7,453 bases of DNA, taken from positions 1 to 7,453 of the forward strand of contig DPSD01000029.1 in the NCBI GenBank assembly GCA_003538495.1, given 5' to 3'. This document shows, piece by piece, positions 4,789 to 7,453 of the stretch. The stretch comes from Accumulibacter sp. (GTDB taxonomy: Bacteria > Pseudomonadota > Gammaproteobacteria > Burkholderiales > Rhodocyclaceae). Each line of letters opens with the position of its first letter. The stretch's first letter is position 1. The notes beneath the pieces were generated by a model. That model saw only the letters and a list, made by a program, of their open reading frames with translations. It was not told where the DNA came from and did not search any database. Position numbers and translations under genes: made by a program.

Positions 4789-6576
4789 TTACGCTTGCAG
4801 CCAGTCCTTGCGCAGCACATTGCTCTTCTTGTCCAAGAGGAGTTGGTGTTTGCCGAGGGTGGGCGACCCGAGTTGGACCGAAAACTCCATCAGCACGTCA
4901 CCCCTGAAGGCCAGCACGCTGGCTACTTCGCCGGCCTTTCTCCGGGACAACAGGCGGTCCACGGTGGCTGGCATGACACGCAAACCGTCGATCGCTACCA
5001 GCAGGTCGCCGGCCGACAGCCCGGATGTTTGTGCGGGGCCGCCGTGATAGACCGTGCTCAGTCTCAGCTCGTCGCCAGCCGCTTTCGTCGTTACGCCGAG
5101 CGTCGGTGTTCCCGATCCCTCTGCACGCTGCAGCCGGATACCGAACGGCTTCAATAGTAGGGCCAGCGGCAGCTCCGCGGTGCCATCAATCGCGTTGGCA
5201 AAGAAGCGATCGAGGTCGAGGCCGGAGAGTTCCTCGGCTAGCAGCCGGATGTCATCGTCGCCGACGCCAACGCTCCGGTGCTGATCGTACTCGCCGTGGC
5301 GCTGCCAGAGCGTCCGCATCACCGCGTCAAGTGAGCAATGGTTTCTGGTCGCGGCGCGCAGGGTGAGATCGAGTGCCAGCGCTACCAGCGATCCCTTGGC
5401 GTAGTAACTGACGACGGCATTGGGCGTATTCTCGTCTGGCCGGTAGAACTTCGTCCACGCGTCGAAGCTCGATTCGGCCAGCGTCTGCCGATGCCGGCCG
5501 GGGTCACGGTCGACTTTGTCGATGGTCGCGGCGACCAGGGCCAGCCAGTCCTCCACCGGGATGACCCCGCAGCGCAGGAGCGCTAGGTCGTCGTAGTACG
5601 AGGTGAAACCCTCGAAGGCCCAGAGCAGGGTGGTGTAGTTCTCGACTGCGAGATTGCAGGCGGTGAACGCGGCCGGCTTGATCCGTTTGACATTCCAGCT
5701 GTGAAAGTACTCGTGGCTGCACAGACCCAGCAAGGTTCGGTAACGCTCCGGTGTGCCGGTCATGCCGGGGTAGGGCAGGTCGTCGCGCGCGCAGAGCAAC
5801 GCCGTCGAGGCGCGGTGTTCGAGGCCGCCGTAGCCATCGCCGACGGCAGTGATCAGAAAGACGTAGTGCGGCATTGGCGCCGGTTCACCGAAGAGCCGGA
5901 TCTGCCATTCACAGATTCGCGTGAGGTCGGCTGTAAGGCGCGTCAGGTCGCAGTCATGGTGGCCGCTGATCGCGACTTCATGGAGCACGCTGCAGGCGGT
6001 GAAGCTGGCCAGCGTGAGGACGCCCATTTCGACCGGGTGGTCGATCAGTTCGTCGTAACAGCTGGCGCCATGGAGGCCGAAGCCATGGTCTTCGGCGCAG
6101 CCCCTCTCGCCGTGCGCTGGAGCCATGGCGGTGGCCACACGCCAGTCCCGATATCGCGTGCCGACTGGTGGCTGAATGTCGAGCAGGCACGGCCGTTGTT
6201 CGTGACCGAGCGGGCACAGGAAGACGCTGCTGCCGTTGAAGAAGGCGTGCGTCTGGTCGAGGTGCGCGCCGCGTACCGAGAGGTCCCAGGCATAGACTTC
6301 GCAGATGACGGTCAATGGCGCAGCCTCGTCGACCGGTGCCGCTCGCCAGGTGTGCTTGTCGATTTTGTCGAGGGCGACGCGCTGGCCGGCGGCTTCGGCG
6401 CGGATTGACACGATGTGCCGTGCGAAGTCCCGGATCAGGTAGCTGCCGGGGGTCCAGGCCGGCAGCGCAAAGCGCTGGCCCGCCGGGTCGGCTGCGGCAA
6501 GCGTGCAGCGCACTTCGAAAAAGTGCGCCTCGGGATGGCTCGGGCGGATGCTGTAGAAGATCGGCGCGGCTGTCAT
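4789..6576 (-). CDS. M61-family metallopeptidase (glycyl aminopeptidase-like) with PDZ domain
   Basis: This is a zinc peptidase of MEROPS family M61 (glycyl aminopeptidase type). With the ATG at 6576 it has 595 residues, normal for the family. The order is an N-terminal beta domain containing LPAWTPGSYLIRDFARHI (about 38-54), the VGDGYGGLEHRAS substrate-site loop (245-257), the zinc motif HEYFHSWNVKRIKP (His288, Glu289, His292), the downstream zinc ligand Glu322 in WAFEGFTSYYDDL, and a C-terminal PDZ domain (about 490-565) with GPAQTSGLSAGDLLVAIDG. The frame stays open up to an ATG at 6723. The extra 49 residues have no family resemblance and would place the start upstream of a good promoter, so 6576 is preferred. 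No signal peptide is apparent, which suggests a cytosolic enzyme. It could be co-transcribed with pdxH. Confidence 0.94.
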   Translation of the reverse strand: MTAAPIFYSIRPSHPEAHFFEVRCTLAAADPAGQRFALPAWTPGSYLIRDFARHIVSIRAEAAGQRVALDKIDKHTWRAAPVDEAAPLTVICEVYAWDLSVRGAHLDQTHAFFNGSSVFLCPLGHEQRPCLLDIQPPVGTRYRDWRVATAMAPAHGERGCAEDHGFGLHGASCYDELIDHPVEMGVLTLASFTACSVLHEVAISGHHDCDLTRLTADLTRICEWQIRLFGEPAPMPHYVFLITAVGDGYGGLEHRASTALLCARDDLPYPGMTGTPERYRTLLGLCSHEYFHSWNVKRIKPAAFTACNLAVENYTTLLWAFEGFTSYYDDLALLRCGVIPVEDWLALVAATIDKVDRDPGRHRQTLAESSFDAWTKFYRPDENTPNAVVSYYAKGSLVALALDLTLRAATRNHCSLDAVMRTLWQRHGEYDQHRSVGVGDDDIRLLAEELSGLDLDRFFANAIDGTAELPLALLLKPFGIRLQRAEGSGTPTLGVTTKAAGDELRLSTVYHGGPAQTSGLSAGDLLVAIDGLRVMPATVDRLLSRRKAGEVASVLAFRGDVLMEFSVQLGSPTLGKHQLLLDKKSNVLRKDWLQA

Positions 6577-6613
6577 CGGCGGCTGTTTCTGGCAAATTGG
6601 CGGCAAGGGTGGA

Positions 6614-6641
6614 ATTGTACGGCTTCCAAGCTGTCCGATAA
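6614..6641 (-). promoter_or_regulatory. Candidate sigma70-type promoter for the M61 peptidase
   Basis: On the minus strand, TACAAT (6619-6614) matches the -10 consensus at 5 of 6 positions. A TTATCG -35-like hexamer (6641-6636) lies 16 nt upstream and matches at 3 of 6. Transcription would start near 6607, giving a leader of about 30 nt to ATG 6576. The -35 is weak, so this is a suggestion; its main value is that it supports the downstream start codon. Confidence 0.35.
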
Positions 6642-6682
6642 GCTGTAGTCCCAGCCGGACGGGCGTTCCCGCGAGCAGGAAT

Positions 6683-6698
6683 GGGCCCACCCATTGCT
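6683..6698 (+). promoter_or_regulatory. Candidate sigma54 (-24/-12) promoter for gltI
   Basis: GGGCCCACCCATTGCT has the GG (6684-6685) and GC (6696-6697) elements separated by exactly 10 nt, and carries the TTGCW -12 block intact. Three positions of the -24 block differ from the TGGCACG consensus. Transcription would start near 6709, about 125 nt before gltI. Sigma54 control is known for glutamate/aspartate uptake genes in Pseudomonas, which makes the context reasonable. A chance match in GC-rich DNA remains possible. Confidence 0.3.
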
Positions 6699-6781
6699 GG
6701 TGCCCTCGGCGTCGTTGCGCCACAGCGTCATGACTCGATCATCGCTAGGATTCACCCGCAAGTCATGCCACAATGCTCTGA

Positions 6782-6797
6782 TCGGGCGTAGACCCGA
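6782..6797. other. Short inverted repeat in the gltI leader
   Basis: TCGGG (6782-6786) and CCCGA (6793-6797) form a perfect 5-bp stem with a 6-nt loop, about 25 nt upstream of the gltI ribosome binding site. It could be a small leader hairpin or operator dyad. It is short enough to be coincidental. Confidence 0.22.
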
Positions 6798-6820
6798 CAA
6801 CAAGTTCAGACCACTAGAGA

Positions 6821-6829
6821 GGAAGGAGA
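6821..6829 (+). promoter_or_regulatory. Strong Shine-Dalgarno of gltI that decides the start
   Basis: GGAAGGAGA is close to the full anti-Shine-Dalgarno complement, with AAGGAG at 6823-6828. It lies 2 nt before ATG 6831, 5 nt before ATG 6834 and 8 nt before GTG 6837, all in one frame. The spacing favours 6834 over the first ATG. It is the strongest ribosome binding site in the window and suggests high expression. Confidence 0.75.
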
Positions 6830-6833
6830 CATG

Positions 6834-7453
6834 ATGGTGATTGGAAATTCAAAGCGCTTGTTGTTCGCCGCGACGCTGGCCACGGCATTTCTGGCGGCGC
6901 CCGCCCTGGCGAAGGAACTGACCGGCACCCTGAAGAAGATCAAGGATACCGGCGGAATATCGCTGGGGCACCGGGAGTCGTCGATTCCCTTCTCGTACTA
7001 TGATGACAAGCAACAGGTCATCGGCTATTCGCAGGATCTGATGATGAAGGTCGTCGAAGCGATCAAGGCCGACCTGAAGATGGCCAAGATCGACATCAAG
7101 ATGTTGCCCGTCACCTCGTCGAACCGAATCACGCTGATCCAGAACGGTTCAATCGACATCGAGTGTGGCTCGACTACCAACAACACCGAGCGCCAGAAGC
7201 AGGTCAGCTTCTCGAATACGATCTTCATCATCGAGACGCGGCTGTTGACCAAGACCACCTCGGGGATCAAGGATTTTCCTGATCTGGCCGGCAAGAACGT
7301 GGTCACCACCGCCGGAACGACCTCGGAGCGGCTGCTGCGCAAGATGAACGAAGACAAGAAAATGAACATGAGCATCATCAGCGCCAAGGATCACGGAGAG
7401 GCATTCCTGACCCTTGAAACGGGCCGTGCGGTCGCTTTCATGATGGACGACGC
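6834..7453 (+). CDS. gltI: Periplasmic glutamate/aspartate ABC-transporter substrate-binding protein GltI (3' end outside window)
   Basis: This is the periplasmic receptor of a polar amino-acid ABC importer that delivers glutamate/aspartate to the GltJK permease and GltL ATPase. The frame is open to the right edge, giving about 206 of the roughly 300 residues expected. It begins with a signal peptide (Lys8-Arg9, then a hydrophobic LLFAATLATAFLAAP stretch, and cleavage after ALA at about residue 26). The mature part matches E. coli GltI closely: GHRESSIPFSYYD (about 45-57), GYSQDL, the ligand-contacting TSSNRI (Arg98), ECGSTTNNTERQKQ, FSNTIFIIETRLLT, VTTAGTTSERLL (about 157-168), MNMSIISAKDHGEAF and TGRAVAFMMDD. 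Start codons at 6831 and 6837 are in frame alternatives. Permease and ATPase genes probably follow outside the window. It is divergent from the M61 peptidase gene. Confidence 0.95.
   Translation, partial: MVIGNSKRLLFAATLATAFLAAPALAKELTGTLKKIKDTGGISLGHRESSIPFSYYDDKQQVIGYSQDLMMKVVEAIKADLKMAKIDIKMLPVTSSNRITLIQNGSIDIECGSTTNNTERQKQVSFSNTIFIIETRLLTKTTSGIKDFPDLAGKNVVTTAGTTSERLLRKMNEDKKMNMSIISAKDHGEAFLTLETGRAVAFMMDD

Noticed and set aside
5701..6408. Plus-strand open frame of 235 codons inside the M61 peptidase gene
   Set aside because: The minus-strand peptidase has family motifs on both sides of and within this stretch. The antisense product has no domain signature and no upstream ribosome binding site of note.
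6754..6769. Minus-strand TGGCATGACTTGC resembling a sigma54 site
   Set aside because: The GG and GC elements are only 8 nt apart instead of 10, a spacing that sigma54 does not tolerate.

Overview
The window reads as an ordinary chromosomal segment from a GC-rich betaproteobacterium. The OmpA C-terminal style with a cysteine-bearing loop, ubiG followed by an overlapping HAD phosphatase, and a GltI-type glutamate/aspartate-binding protein all fit this. A Rhodocyclales-like organism (the Azoarcus/Dechloromonas/Accumulibacter area) is my best guess, from general resemblance only. No mobile element, CRISPR array, tRNA, rRNA or phage gene is visible.

Layout. 2-466 (+): C-terminal part of an OmpA-family outer-membrane/peptidoglycan-linking protein, cut by the window edge, followed by a strong intrinsic terminator at 484-508. 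669-2034 (+): ubiG (ubiquinone biosynthesis O-methyltransferase), overlapping by 8 nt a HAD-IA phosphatase usually annotated gph. Its C-terminal half and its ubiG linkage look more like the MurNAc-6-phosphate phosphatase MupP. 2132-2509 (+): short single-domain CbiX/SirB sirohydrochlorin chelatase. 2600-3310 (+): trmO (tRNA t6A37 methyltransferase, TsaA/YaeB family), with a GTG start. 3529-3987 (+): a small secreted Gly/Tyr/Pro-rich protein of unknown function. 4016-4654 (-): pdxH (PNP/PMP oxidase). 4789-6576 (-): M61-family metallopeptidase with a C-terminal PDZ domain. 6834-7453 (+): N-terminal two thirds of a periplasmic glutamate/aspartate-binding protein (GltI), cut by the right edge.

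The genes are mostly housekeeping: quinone biosynthesis, probable cell-wall sugar recycling, tetrapyrrole metallation, tRNA modification, vitamin B6 salvage, proteolysis and amino-acid uptake. Two transcription boundaries are well defined: the OmpA terminator and the convergent hairpin at 3994-4014. The divergent 6577-6833 region carries a plausible sigma70-like promoter for the peptidase and a candidate sigma54 promoter for gltI.

I looked for an undescribed system and did not find a convincing one. The most worthwhile leads are the MupP reassignment, the uncharacterised secreted protein, and the candidate sigma54 site ahead of gltI.
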